Part shown: positions 7,636-16,965 of the stretch, piece by piece | Position numbering within the stretch: position 1 is the stretch's first letter | Layout: each line of letters starts with the position of its first letter | NCBI GenBank assembly: GCA_964354345.1 | Contig: CAYGZL010000015.1 | Span: 1 to 22,714, forward strand | Source: CAYGZL01 sp964354345 | GTDB taxonomy: Bacteria > Chloroflexota > Anaerolineae > Anaerolineales > UBA4823 | Direction: 5' to 3' | Length of the DNA: 22,714 nt | Made by a program: the position numbers and the translations under genes | Notes under the pieces: generated by a model | What the model saw: only the letters and a program-made list of their open reading frames with translations | Told to the model about the DNA's origin: nothing | Database searches by the model: none

Positions 7636-8695
7636 TCACCTCATCCCCATCAGCCTAATCGCTTCCGGCAGCATCCCTTTGTAATAGTCCGCGATAGCAG
7701 AGTCGAGATGCTCGATCCCTGAGGCGGTCTTCTGGTCAAAGACATTCTCCATCCTGGACCGGCTCTCCTTATCCAGCATGGCAGGCTGCAGCTCGCCGAC
7801 CTGCCCACCGATCGGATAGCGCATCATCAGCGTGACGGCGTATCCTATGCGGACCAGGCGGGTGTTGCCGTTCCAGCCGGCCTCGTGCAGCCTCTGCAGG
7901 TAACCCTCGAAGCACAGGCGATCCATTTCTCTGACCCGCGCAGCCGGGATCTCAAAAAAACCAGCGACCCCCCACCAGCTCCGCGCCCAGCGGGGCGATG
8001 CCCCCATAAGCACATCAATGGCGAGGATTTTACCCTGGCGGGTGAACAGGTTGCGCCGGAAGGCGTCCTGATGACAGAACACCTGCGGCAGGTTCTCGAG
8101 CAAGTCCAGCACCGGCGCGCGCTCTTCCCAGACTGCCAGGACCTGCGCCGGGCTGTCGCTGGGGAACATATGCTGGACCACCGGATGATACGGGGCTCCG
8201 GATGAAGGTAATCGCCTCTGTGCCGTGCTCAACGTACCTGCGCAGCCAGTGATGTATGATCCATGACTCGCCGGGTAAGGGTTGTCCGACGAGGTAAGCC
8301 CCATTGAACTGGCCCAGCTGGCGGGCGACGATGGCATAGCGCTCGATCGGCCAGGGCTGAGCGATGTCATCCTTCACATCCTCCAACCACAGCCAGATCG
8401 AGCCATCCGGTCGTTCACTCGCCTGGTAGCATTGGGGCGCAGTGAAGTTGCCCCCCGGCAGCCGGTGCAGCATCCCAGACTGGTAAGCCAGCACCTCGCG
8501 CTTCCAGTACCAGATCCCGTCTGGATGGCTGGCCTTTTCAGAGGGCTGGACGGCTTTCAGGATCAGCGACCAGGGCCGGCTCTCACCGGCCTCCCGGGCT
8601 TCTCCCTGGAGGGGATACACCGCCGAGTCCCACTCCATGCCGCCGTGTAGCTGCCGGGCTTTCCAGTGCGTCACCTGCAGCGCCGGCTCACCGGT
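7636..8695 (-). pseudogene. Frameshifted aminoglycoside-phosphotransferase-family gene
   Basis: The N-terminal part (8674 down to about 8210; a GTG at 8672-8674 is the only start) reads THWKARQLHGG, WYWKREVLAYQSGMLHRLP, WLWLEDV and ARQLGQFNGAYL, typical of an APH/choline-kinase-fold family. The frame is then lost between about 8185 and 8220 and the C-terminal part continues in another frame with CHQDAFRRN, the H-x-D-x4-N catalytic loop. A second disturbance lies around the metal-binding IDW motif: the frame used gives AIDVLMGASPRWARSWW, but the neighbouring frame between about 7974 and 8012 gives AYGGIAPLGAELVG, which fits the family better. Homology also seems to extend upstream as EPALQV to a stop at 8696-8698, so the 5' end may be missing. 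It is either a true pseudogene or a gene with indel sequencing errors. Substrate is not predictable. Confidence 0.8.
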
Positions 8696-8739
8696 TCAAT
8701 TCAATCCTTGTCTCAGGACACAACTGATGATTAAGCTAT

Positions 8740-8745
8740 TATAAT
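8740..8745 (+). promoter_or_regulatory. Possible -10 element for the GH13 gene
   Basis: TATAAT at 8740-8745 lies in the AT-rich gap between the divergent phosphotransferase remnant and the GH13 gene, about 112 bases before the GH13 start. The best upstream partners (AGGACA at 19 bases spacing, TTGTCT at 26) are weak. Confidence 0.3.
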
Positions 8746-8856
8746 TTGATCAATAAAATATGTCAGATGGCAGTACACCGAGATCTGACATCTGGAGAAA
8801 CAATTCATTTCCGGCTCGTGCCACTTTATCAATAGTCATTTTAGAGGATGAAATCA

Positions 8857-11800
8857 ATGAACCACCGAACTGTGCGTATCCTGACATTTCTTGGAATCAC
8901 TCTGCTGTCACTTTTCTTTATTTTCCGTTCGGCCTTGGCCGCGCTGGGCTGGGTCGGAAACATGTCGCCAACCGGCGGAAGCACCTCCACCATCACTGTG
9001 GGCGGGTCTTTCACGGTCTATGTCCAGGTCTATAAAGCGGGGGTCACCGAAGCGCCAGGTCAAGGAGCCGGGATCACCTGCACCCTGCACTTGGGCACGG
9101 TGGGCTATTTCGGAGGCACCTGGGCCAATACCACCGACACAGCGATGATTTTTAACACCCAGGTTGGCAACAACGACGAATATAAGGCGACCATTTCCCC
9201 CGGCGTGGGGCTGTACGAGTTCACCGCCTTTTGCACCGACACCACCGATAACACCCAGTACTGGCAGGGATCGGGCAATGGCAGGCTGGTGGTCGACGCC
9301 CCCAGTGGTTCCTGCAACTCGGCAAGTCAGAATAACAACAACCTCTACTGGAATGGGCTGGGGCATGACTCGTTCTCGACCAGCTACCGCAACCCGATCA
9401 GCGCGGTCACCAACAGCCAGGGCACGGTGCGCCTGGTGTTTCGGACCTGCATGGACGACTTGAACCAGGCGCCCCGCATCCGCGTGTACAACGATCGCAC
9501 CAACAGCGAGACCGAAAGCTACACCCTGATGGATTTTCTCAGCCACGGCGCCGATGCGTCTCTGGGCGGGGTGACCTACTGGAAGAAGGATATCACCATC
9601 CCCACCAGCCCCACGATCCTGTATTATATCTTCAAAGCCACCGACAGCTCCACCAGCGTCTATTACCGCGACGATGATCCAGCCTTCTACGGCGGGGGCT
9701 GGGGCTCCGGCGAGAGCGACCAGAACACCGCCCAAAATAAGAGCTACCAGATCACGGTCTACGACTCGAGTTTCGCCACACCGTCCTGGCTGAAGAACGC
9801 CGTCATTTACCACATCTTCCCCGAACGCTTCCGCAACGGCGACTCGACCAATGACCCCGTCAACGGCGGGGATTGGATCTACGGTCAGACGGTGCGCAAG
9901 CTGTCCTGGAACCAGGCATTGTGCGATCCGCGCGGCCTGACCTGCCCGAATGAATACAGCAACCAGTTTTACGGCGGCGACCTGCAGGGGGTGATTGACA
10001 ACCTGGACTACCTGCAGCAGCTGGGCGTGACCACGATCTACCTGAACCCCATCTTCGAGGCGCCCTCCAACCACCTCTACGACACCCAGGACTACCTGCT
10101 GATCGATCCCTACTTTGGCAACCTGGCGAGCTTCCAGACCCTGACCGCCGAAGCCCAGGCGCGCGGCATCCAGATCATCCTGGATGGTGTGTTCAACCAC
10201 GTTTCTTCAGACAGCAAGTACTTCGATCGCTACCAACGCTGGGATGCTGCCGGCAATCTTACCAGCCCAAGCGGTCCGGGCAGCAACGACCAGAGCGGCG
10301 CCTGCGAAAGCACCCTCAGCGGCTGGCGTAGCTGGTTCACCTTCTTTACCGGCACGGGAAAATGCTATGACGGCACGCCCGGTAACCTGACGATGAACTA
10401 TTGGGATTGGGCCGGCTACGACAGCCTGGCCAAACTGGTCAGCAGCAACGCCAACGTGCGGAATTACATTTACAACAGCGGTTCCGGGTCGGTGGGTCGC
10501 TACTGGCTGGCGCAGGGTGCGGATGGTTGGCGCTTCGACGTCGGTGGCGATGTGGACACTGGCACCGGCACGGGCGACAGCAACGGCTTCTGGTCTGGTT
10601 TCCGCTCCGCCGCCCGCACTCAGTCGTCCGAGGCGGCCTTGCTGGGGGAGGAGTGGGGCGACGCCTCCGCCTGGCTGGTGGGCGACCAGTGGGACAGCGT
10701 GATGAACTATCGCTTCCGCAGCGCCACTCTGAGCTGGCTGTTCGATAGCTGCCAGGGGAACGGCTGCACCGGCGGGACGAAGTTCCAGGAGAATGACAGC
10801 AACGACAATAGCTCCAGCGGATCGATCGTGCCCCTCACCGTCAGCCAGTTCGATCAGCGCCTGGCGAGCATTCGGGAGGATTATCCACCCCAGGCCTGGC
10901 AGAGCATGATGAACCTGGTCGACTCGCACGACACCAACCGCATCCGCTTCCTGCTGAAGAAGATCTCAAATGAAGACGCCAACGCGGCGCTCAATAAGGT
11001 CAAGTTCCTGGGCATCTTCCAATTCACCTACCCCGGCGCGCCGGCGCTCTACTACGGCAACGAAGCCGGGCTGGCGCCGGAGGGCGTCTGGGATGGCTCG
11101 ACCTGGCAGGATGATCCCTACAACCGCGCCGTGTACCCCTGGACTGATCAGGGCTACACCGTCGACGCCTCCCTGCTGGAGCACTACCAGAAGCTGGCGG
11201 TGCTGCGCAACCATTACCCGGTCCTGCGCACGGGCGATTTTACCCCCCTGCTGATCGACAACTCCAACAAACTCTACGCCTACCTGCGCTCTACTGGAGT
11301 CAGCGATCTGGCGCTGGTGGTGCTCAATCGCAACGCCGCCAGTGCTCAGACTGTCTCGATCACCGGCATCCCGACCGGCTTTAACGGCACCACCCTGGTG
11401 GATGTCCTGCGCTGCACGGGCAACCCGGTGGTGTGCCCGTCCTACACCGTCAGCGGGGGAGCCATCAGCAACATCCAGATCAACACCCTGTGGGGCGCCA
11501 TCCTGGTGAAAGGGCCGCTGCCGCCCTACCAGGTCAGCCTCACCAGCGCCAATCCCAACCTGGCAGCCGGGCAATCCACCGCAGTGGTTGCCACGGTCAT
11601 CGACCTGGGCGGACAGCTCGTTCCCGATGGAACGGTGGTCACGTTTACCCGGCTTTCCGGCAGCGGCAGCCTGAGCAGCGCAACCGCCACCGTATCCGGC
11701 GGCAACGGTCAGGCCATGGTCACGTACAACGCTCCGGGCAGCGGTCGCACCGTCGCCACGCTGCGCGCTCAGGCCGGCAGCTACGCCTTTGCGAGGGCTG

Positions 11801-12591
11801 CCACTGCGGTATACGTCGGCTACAGCGCCCCGACTGCCCTCCAGGCGACCAGCCACCTGACCATCGGTCCGGCGGTCCTGGATGCCAGCAGCACGGTGGG
11901 AGTGAAGCTGATCAAGTCGGGGCTGGGCGAGCCAACCGCCACCGTCGCCAACTATACCGGCAACCCGGTTTCCGTCACCGGCTCGTACACCACCCCGCCG
12001 GACACGGCTTACGTGGATGTCCACCTGGATCAGACCAGTGGAGTGATCCAGCTCGAAATCCGGGTCAAGTGCCTGACGAGTTGTGATCCGAACGCGTTCC
12101 TGTGGTGGTGGGACGCCGTGAACCTAAACTGGACGCCCTTCGATAGCAGCGGCGTCAGTGGCAGCGAGGTGTGGGGCATCGTCACCACCTCCACCAGCCC
12201 TTCCCTGACAGACCTGACCGGCACCCCCCTCGTGGGCGCACCGATCAGCCCCACCGCGGTCGAGGTGACCGATCTGGAAGCCATCTCACTGGCGGGACAT
12301 CTGCAGGTGCAGTGGCAGACGTTCTCCGAAGTGAGCCTGGCTGGCTTCAACCTGTACCGCTCCGACCCGCTGACGGGAGGGCGCCAGCAGGTCAATGCTG
12401 CCCTGATCAAGGCGAAGTTCCCCGGCACGCTGCGCGGTGCGAGCTATGCCTGGACGGATGCGACCGCCGTGCCGGGCGTCGCCTACAGCTACTGGCTGGA
12501 GGTGGTGGGGAACACCGGACATGCCAGCCTGCTGGAACCGATCCAGGTGACCGCGCCCTATCCGCTCTACCTGCCAGCGGTCAGGCGCTAG
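8857..12591 (+). CDS. Secreted multidomain GH13 alpha-glucanase (neopullulanase/amylopullulanase-like)
   Basis: The 1244-residue protein has a signal peptide ending near SALA (residue 28), a beta domain with YKATISPGVGLYEFTAFCT, a CBM34/neopullulanase-N-like domain (about 155-300), and a GH13 barrel (about 308-870). The four GH13 regions are visible: DGVFNH, GWRFDV with nucleophile D561, LGEEW with acid/base E598, and NLVDSHDTNR with D692. All catalytic residues are present, so it should hydrolyse alpha-1,4 and perhaps alpha-1,6 links in starch, glycogen or pullulan outside the cell. Then come a Big_1-like Ig domain (about 889-986), an unassigned beta module (986-1128), an FN3-like module (about 1131-1231) and the terminal YLPAVRR. 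ATG 8857 is preferred because GAGG at 8844-8847 is 9 bases away; the ATG at 8848 directly abuts it. Exact specificity cannot be told from the sequence. It is a single gene with no sugar transporter beside it. Confidence 0.95.
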   Translation: MNHRTVRILTFLGITLLSLFFIFRSALAALGWVGNMSPTGGSTSTITVGGSFTVYVQVYKAGVTEAPGQGAGITCTLHLGTVGYFGGTWANTTDTAMIFNTQVGNNDEYKATISPGVGLYEFTAFCTDTTDNTQYWQGSGNGRLVVDAPSGSCNSASQNNNNLYWNGLGHDSFSTSYRNPISAVTNSQGTVRLVFRTCMDDLNQAPRIRVYNDRTNSETESYTLMDFLSHGADASLGGVTYWKKDITIPTSPTILYYIFKATDSSTSVYYRDDDPAFYGGGWGSGESDQNTAQNKSYQITVYDSSFATPSWLKNAVIYHIFPERFRNGDSTNDPVNGGDWIYGQTVRKLSWNQALCDPRGLTCPNEYSNQFYGGDLQGVIDNLDYLQQLGVTTIYLNPIFEAPSNHLYDTQDYLLIDPYFGNLASFQTLTAEAQARGIQIILDGVFNHVSSDSKYFDRYQRWDAAGNLTSPSGPGSNDQSGACESTLSGWRSWFTFFTGTGKCYDGTPGNLTMNYWDWAGYDSLAKLVSSNANVRNYIYNSGSGSVGRYWLAQGADGWRFDVGGDVDTGTGTGDSNGFWSGFRSAARTQSSEAALLGEEWGDASAWLVGDQWDSVMNYRFRSATLSWLFDSCQGNGCTGGTKFQENDSNDNSSSGSIVPLTVSQFDQRLASIREDYPPQAWQSMMNLVDSHDTNRIRFLLKKISNEDANAALNKVKFLGIFQFTYPGAPALYYGNEAGLAPEGVWDGSTWQDDPYNRAVYPWTDQGYTVDASLLEHYQKLAVLRNHYPVLRTGDFTPLLIDNSNKLYAYLRSTGVSDLALVVLNRNAASAQTVSITGIPTGFNGTTLVDVLRCTGNPVVCPSYTVSGGAISNIQINTLWGAILVKGPLPPYQVSLTSANPNLAAGQSTAVVATVIDLGGQLVPDGTVVTFTRLSGSGSLSSATATVSGGNGQAMVTYNAPGSGRTVATLRAQAGSYAFARAATAVYVGYSAPTALQATSHLTIGPAVLDASSTVGVKLIKSGLGEPTATVANYTGNPVSVTGSYTTPPDTAYVDVHLDQTSGVIQLEIRVKCLTSCDPNAFLWWWDAVNLNWTPFDSSGVSGSEVWGIVTTSTSPSLTDLTGTPLVGAPISPTAVEVTDLEAISLAGHLQVQWQTFSEVSLAGFNLYRSDPLTGGRQQVNAALIKAKFPGTLRGASYAWTDATAVPGVAYSYWLEVVGNTGHASLLEPIQVTAPYPLYLPAVRR

Positions 12592-12652
12592 CCTGCTGAC
12601 CGGGATTGCTTCGTCGATTACTCCTCGCAGTGACGCAGGAGGGAGGCGCAGG

Positions 12653-13172
12653 ATGCCAGACTCAGCACTCATTTTAATCACCGGCGCCACCAGCTCGATC
12701 GGCTCGGTTTTGGTCAGAAAGCTGTGTGAAAGCGAGCAAAGCGTGCGGGCGCTGGTGCGCAACCCCCAGCGGGCTGCCCTCCTGCCCAGCCTGCCAAACC
12801 TGGAGGTATTCATCGGAAACCTCGGAAGACCGGAGAGCCTGCGCGGCTGCGCCCAGGGCTGCGCCTAGGGCTACTCCCTGGTCTAGCACTGCGCCGCCTT
12901 CCTGGCAGGAACAGACCACCTGTGCGGACAGGCGACATCCACCTCGCCGGCTGCGATCAACTATCTGCTCCGGAAAGGAAAAATCTATCCGCATTAACTA
13001 CACTCTCGATTGGGATGGATGCTACTGATCGATCCAGAAGAGACCTTTCGCCGCATCGAGCAGTAGCTGCTCCAGTTGCCGGCAGATCATCCCGCTCATC
13101 CTTTAAAGCAGTCTGCCAGATCGCAATCGCCCATCCAAGCCACCCCAATGCAACAATTCGACCGATAACCTA
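12653..13172 (+). pseudogene. Remnant of an NAD-dependent epimerase/SDR gene
   Basis: ATG 12653 follows GGAGGGAGG and starts a Rossmann nucleotide-binding fold: LILITGATSSIGSVLVRKL, VRALVRN and LEVFIGNLGRPESL. The frame hits TAG at 12866-12868 and again at 12884-12886, inside a stretch that should read like VYHCAAFLAG in an intact family member, then continues to YLLRKGKIYPH and a TAA. Another frame nearby gives LLIDPEETFRRIEQ before a stop, likely a further scrap of the same gene. Intact relatives are about 300 or more residues, so most of the middle and C terminus is gone. Two in-frame stops and a change of frame argue for real decay rather than one sequencing error. Confidence 0.75.
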
Positions 13173-13189
13173 ATATTCTACAAACTATA

Positions 13190-13218
13190 TTGACAAATCA
13201 ACCCGGATTTGCTACACT
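13190..13218 (+). promoter_or_regulatory. Sigma70 promoter of the ABC exporter operon
   Basis: A perfect TTGACA (13190-13195), a 17-base spacer and TACACT (13213-13218, 4/6) form a good housekeeping promoter. Transcription would start near 13225, giving a leader of about 160 bases before the ATPase start codon. No other promoter of this quality is seen upstream of the operon. Confidence 0.7.
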
Positions 13219-13317
13219 ATGGCCAGAAATAACCTGCGGCGCTGTACCGCCCGAACCACTCACTCATCCATATCAATTGAATAAACCCCCAGCCCTACGT
13301 GCACCACGCACAAAGAA

Positions 13318-13364
13318 CGATTGAATCACAACCATCGTTACCCTCGTGGTAGCGACTTCAATCG
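13318..13364 (+). promoter_or_regulatory. Structured leader hairpin or operator ahead of the ABC operon
   Basis: CGATTGAA (13318-13325) pairs perfectly with TTCAATCG (13357-13364), and inside it CGTTACC (13336-13342) pairs with GGTAGCG (13348-13354) apart from one G-U pair, leaving a 5-base loop. The structure ends about 9 bases before the AAGGAGG ribosome-binding site, so it may affect translation, or the palindromic DNA may bind a repressor. It matches no riboswitch class I recognise. Confidence 0.5.
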
Positions 13365-13383
13365 AACAAAGAAGGAGGATCAC

Positions 13384-14391
13384 ATGCCTGCAATTCTCGA
13401 AGTCGAAAATCTCGTCAAGAAGTATGGCACCTTTGAGGCCGTTAAGGGAATCAGCTTCAGCGTCGAACAGGGGGAGGTTTTCGGGCTGCTGGGACCCAAC
13501 GGCGCCGGAAAAACCCAGACCATCTCCATGCTCACCGGTGTGATCACGCCCACCTCCGGCACGGCGCGCATCGGCGGATTCGATCTCCGCACCCAGTTGA
13601 GCAAAGTGAAGGAGATCAACGGATTGGTTCCGCAAGACCTGGCACTCTACCCCACCCTGAGCGCCCGGGCCAACTTGAATTTCTTCGGGCGGCTATACGG
13701 CCTGCGCGGACGGCAGCTCAAGGAGCGCGTCGAAGATGTGCTGTACGTGGTGGCGCTGACGGAGCGCGCCGATCAGGCAGTCGATAAATATTCCGGCGGA
13801 ATGAAGCGCCGGGTGAACATCGCTGCCGGTCTGGTGCACCAGCCACGCCTGCTCTTCCTCGATGAGCCCACTGTGGGGGTGGACCCACAGAGCCGCAACC
13901 AGATCTTCGAAAGCGTGCAGCGCCTCAACCGCGAGCGCGGCATGAGCGTGGTCTACACCAGCCACTACATGGAAGAGGTGGAGCTGCTGTGCAACCGGGT
14001 AGCGATCATCGACCAGGGCAAGATCATCGCTCTGGATACGATCAAGAACCTGACCGACCTGCTGGGCGGTGGGGTGATCTACATCGGCCTGGCAACAGTG
14101 AATGAGGAAATTCTGGCGCAGCTGGCAGCGCTGCCGGCGGTCAAAGAGGTTGAACTGGTGCCTGCGCCGGTCAGCCCGCCGGCTGCCGAGGGCACCGCCA
14201 GGGGAGGCGATCTGAAAACGTCTCCGGCCGGCCCTTTGATCAAGATCGTGGCAGAACACAACCAGACCGCCGTGGTAAACGTGATCGCCTACCTCAACCA
14301 GAAAAACATCACCCTCACCTCGCTGGAAATCCTGCAGCCCAACCTGGAAAGCGTCTTCCTGCACCTGACCGGGAAGAAACTACGGGAGTGA
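13384..14391 (+). CDS. ABC-2 exporter ATP-binding protein
   Basis: A 335-residue ATPase of the DrrA/CcmA-like type. Walker A is GPNGAGKT, followed by a Q-loop LVPQDLALYPTLS, the signature YSGGMKRR, Walker B LLFLDEPTVG and the H-loop in TSHYMEEVE. About 100 further residues form the C-terminal regulatory tail usual for this group. The start ATG 13384 has AAGGAGG at 13373-13379; an upstream TTG in the same frame has no such site. Its stop at 14389-14391 is directly next to the first permease start, so the three genes are translationally linked. It energises export by the two permeases that follow. The cargo is unknown; lipids, peptides or antibiotics are typical for this class. Confidence 0.95.
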   Translation: MPAILEVENLVKKYGTFEAVKGISFSVEQGEVFGLLGPNGAGKTQTISMLTGVITPTSGTARIGGFDLRTQLSKVKEINGLVPQDLALYPTLSARANLNFFGRLYGLRGRQLKERVEDVLYVVALTERADQAVDKYSGGMKRRVNIAAGLVHQPRLLFLDEPTVGVDPQSRNQIFESVQRLNRERGMSVVYTSHYMEEVELLCNRVAIIDQGKIIALDTIKNLTDLLGGGVIYIGLATVNEEILAQLAALPAVKEVELVPAPVSPPAAEGTARGGDLKTSPAGPLIKIVAEHNQTAVVNVIAYLNQKNITLTSLEILQPNLESVFLHLTGKKLRE

Positions 14392-14397
14392 ATGAAA

Positions 14398-15639
14398 ATG
14401 AAAGCACTGAGCATCACCCTAAAGGATTTACAACTCCTGCTCAAGGACCGCGGCTCGCTGTTCCAGTATTTTCTGCTGCCTGTGCTGTTCGTGCTCATTA
14501 TGAGTGGCGGATTGAACACCATCGGAAGCACGCCAGGCGACGCGCGCCTGGCGTTGGCGGTGGTTAACCTGGACGGCGGCCCAGAATCAAAAACGCTGCT
14601 GGGTGGCATCGATGCCGCCGGCGGCGTGCGCACCGAACTGTACGAGCAGGCCAAAGCGGAAGCGATGTTGGACAAGAACGAGCTGGGGCGCGTCCTGTTC
14701 ATCCCGGCCGGTTTCAGCGCCGGATTGATCGAAGGAAGTCCCGTGACCCTGCGCCTGGTCACTCATCCCAAGGCCAACTCGCAGCAGACGGAGAGCGTGC
14801 GGCTGGTGGTGGAGGGCGTGGCGAACACCCTGACCCTGGAAACCCAGATTCTCGCCAGCCTGCGCCAGATGGGCGAAATGCAGGCCGGCGACCCGAATGC
14901 ACAGCAAGCCTTCAGCAGCGAGCGACTGGTGGCGCAGGCTCGCAGCCAGTTCGAGCACTCCCGCACTCAGCCGTTGATCGTGGTAAATCAAACCGTCCCG
15001 GCGCGACCGGACGAGAGCCAGGCCATGCCCGACCTGTGGCAGGCGGTCCTGACCGGCGTCACCGTGCTGTTCGTCTTTTTATCCGCGCAGACCACGGCTC
15101 ACTCGGTTTTTGATGAGAAAAAAATAGGTTCGTTCCGCCGCCTGATGGCAGCCCCGTTGAGTCGGACAGCCCTGTTGGTCGGGAAAATCCTGCCCAACTT
15201 TCTCACTGGCCTGCTGCAAATCATGGTCATCTTCACCTTCGGCAGCCTGGGCATGCGCCTGATCGGCGCGACTCCGGTACCGCTGGAGAAGGCCCTGCTG
15301 GGCGTGGCTCTCGTCTCCATCCTGACTGCCCTGTGCGCCAGCGCCCTGGGGATCGTCATCGCTGCCATCGCCCGCACCGAAAGCCAGATCAGCGGGTTTG
15401 GCATGTTGGTGTTGTGGGGCATGGGCCTGCTGGGCGGCTGCATCGCCCCCGCCTTCCTGCTGGATCGCTACCTGGGCTCGGTGCCCAAGATCGTGCCCCA
15501 TTATTGGGCCAACCGTGCCTTCGATGACCTGCTCATCCGCGGCTTTGGGTTGCCGGAGGTGGCTCTCGAGCTGGCAGTCCTGCTCGGATTTACGCTGCTG
15601 TTTTTCGTCATCGGCTTATGGCGGTTCGATTTCGAGTGA
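14398..15639 (+). CDS. ABC-2 exporter permease 1
   Basis: About 413 residues with the ABC2_membrane_3 layout: one helix near the N terminus (YFLLPVLFVLIMSGG), a large outer loop of about 170 residues, then five helices in the C-terminal half ending in LFFVIGLWRFDFE. The N-terminal KDLQLLLKDRG matches KEIQVILKDRG in the next gene, so the two permeases are paralogs and likely form a heterodimer. Two ATGs are possible: 14392 abuts the ATPase stop, while 14398 is 9 bases after GGGAG and aligns with the M-K-A start of the paralog, so I chose 14398. Confidence 0.9.
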   Translation: MKALSITLKDLQLLLKDRGSLFQYFLLPVLFVLIMSGGLNTIGSTPGDARLALAVVNLDGGPESKTLLGGIDAAGGVRTELYEQAKAEAMLDKNELGRVLFIPAGFSAGLIEGSPVTLRLVTHPKANSQQTESVRLVVEGVANTLTLETQILASLRQMGEMQAGDPNAQQAFSSERLVAQARSQFEHSRTQPLIVVNQTVPARPDESQAMPDLWQAVLTGVTVLFVFLSAQTTAHSVFDEKKIGSFRRLMAAPLSRTALLVGKILPNFLTGLLQIMVIFTFGSLGMRLIGATPVPLEKALLGVALVSILTALCASALGIVIAAIARTESQISGFGMLVLWGMGLLGGCIAPAFLLDRYLGSVPKIVPHYWANRAFDDLLIRGFGLPEVALELAVLLGFTLLFFVIGLWRFDFE

Positions 15640-15659
15640 ATCGATTTAGGAGAATGACC

Positions 15660-16937
15660 ATGAAAGCGATTTATTACACGCTATCGGTTACCTGGAAGGA
15701 AATCCAGGTCATCCTCAAGGACCGCGGTTGGCTGGTGATCCTCTTCTTATTGCCTCTGCTGCTCGGTGGTTTTTTTGGCGCCATCAACCTGGCGACCAAT
15801 CCACCGGTAGGCGAAGGCGAGACCCAGAAAGGGATTTTACTGCGGGTTGGTCTGGTAAACCTGGACACAGGCGAATTTGGGACCGAAGTCTCGAAAGCGA
15901 TCCAGGAAATTGATCAGTTCGAGGTGCAGGTTTTCAAAGAGGTCAGCCAGGCTGAAGCAAAAGTCGCCCAGGGTGACATCACCTCCGCCATCCTCATCCC
16001 GGCGGATTTTAGCGAGAAGATCAACGCCTACACCCCGACTGCCGTCGAAGTAATGGTCGATCCTGCCGAACCGGAGAGCGCCAGCATCGTCACAGGGATC
16101 ATTAACCAGGTGATGGGCGAGGTGACCATCTGGGGAGAGGTGCAGCATGGCGTGCAAAGCATCCTCGAGGAATCGGGGTTGCTGGCTCAAGCCAGCACCG
16201 AGCAGCAGCGTGCGATCAAAGCCCAGAACCTGGGCGTGATCATGACCCGCATCAATGAAATGCGCCGCAACCCGGCGATTCTGGTAGCCACTGAGAGCCT
16301 GAAAGGGGTGAAGATCAAGGGAGGCATCGAGCTCTTCATCGCTTATTTGTTCGCCGGTCTGACGGTGATGTTCATCTTTTTCATCGTGGCGATGTGCAGC
16401 ACTTCGCTGCTGGCGGAGCGTGAAACCGGTACGATCCGGCGTCTGCTGTCTGCGCAGGCGCCGCGGGGGACGATCATTGCCGGGAAGACGCTCGCCTTCA
16501 TGCTGTTGGGCTGTATACAGGTGGTGGTGCTGTTCAGCGTGGCTCACCTGCTGTTGAGGGCGCCGTTGGGCAACTCACCGCTGGCGCTGGTAGTGATGAC
16601 CCTGGTGGTGACCTTCACCGCCGCGGCGCTGGGGATGATGGTGGCCGCCCTGGCAAAATCTGCCAGCCAGGCCAGCAGCGTCAGCCTGATCCTGGCGTTT
16701 GTGTTGGCCGCCCTGGGAGGGGCGCTGCCGGGGGCATCGAGTGAGCCGATGACCCGGGCCGGCGGGTTCATGGGCACGATCTCCAAGATCATCCCGCATT
16801 CCTATGCCGTAGAGGGATACTACCGGGTGATGACAGAAAACGAAACCTTCCTCCAGATCCTGCCTCTGATAGGCATCGTGCTGTTGTTTGGCCTCGTCTT
16901 CTTCGTGATCGCCGTCTGGCATTTCCGCTACGAATAG
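15660..16937 (+). CDS. ABC-2 exporter permease 2
   Basis: About 425 residues with the same topology as permease 1: an N-terminal helix (LVILFLLPLLLGGFFG), an outer loop of about 200 residues, and five C-terminal helices (for example LFAGLTVMFIFFIVAMC and FGLVFFVIAVWHFRYE). ATG 15660 is 7 bases after AGGAG at 15648-15652; ATG 15654 is too close to it. The gene lies 20 bases after permease 1 and is the last of the operon. SLLAERETGTIRRLL mirrors the TTAHSVFDEKKIGSFRRLM region of the partner, the conserved loop before the helix bundle of ABC-2 exporters. Confidence 0.9.
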   Translation: MKAIYYTLSVTWKEIQVILKDRGWLVILFLLPLLLGGFFGAINLATNPPVGEGETQKGILLRVGLVNLDTGEFGTEVSKAIQEIDQFEVQVFKEVSQAEAKVAQGDITSAILIPADFSEKINAYTPTAVEVMVDPAEPESASIVTGIINQVMGEVTIWGEVQHGVQSILEESGLLAQASTEQQRAIKAQNLGVIMTRINEMRRNPAILVATESLKGVKIKGGIELFIAYLFAGLTVMFIFFIVAMCSTSLLAERETGTIRRLLSAQAPRGTIIAGKTLAFMLLGCIQVVVLFSVAHLLLRAPLGNSPLALVVMTLVVTFTAAALGMMVAALAKSASQASSVSLILAFVLAALGGALPGASSEPMTRAGGFMGTISKIIPHSYAVEGYYRVMTENETFLQILPLIGIVLLFGLVFFVIAVWHFRYE

Positions 16938-16965
16938 CGCGCCGGTCAGTCTGACATGAAGCCCG

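Noticed and set aside
8908..10200. A 430-codon open frame on the minus strand opposite the GH13 gene
   Set aside because: The plus-strand gene shows all GH13 motifs; the opposite frame is a GC-codon shadow with Val/Ala/Gly-rich low-complexity sequence and no family signature.
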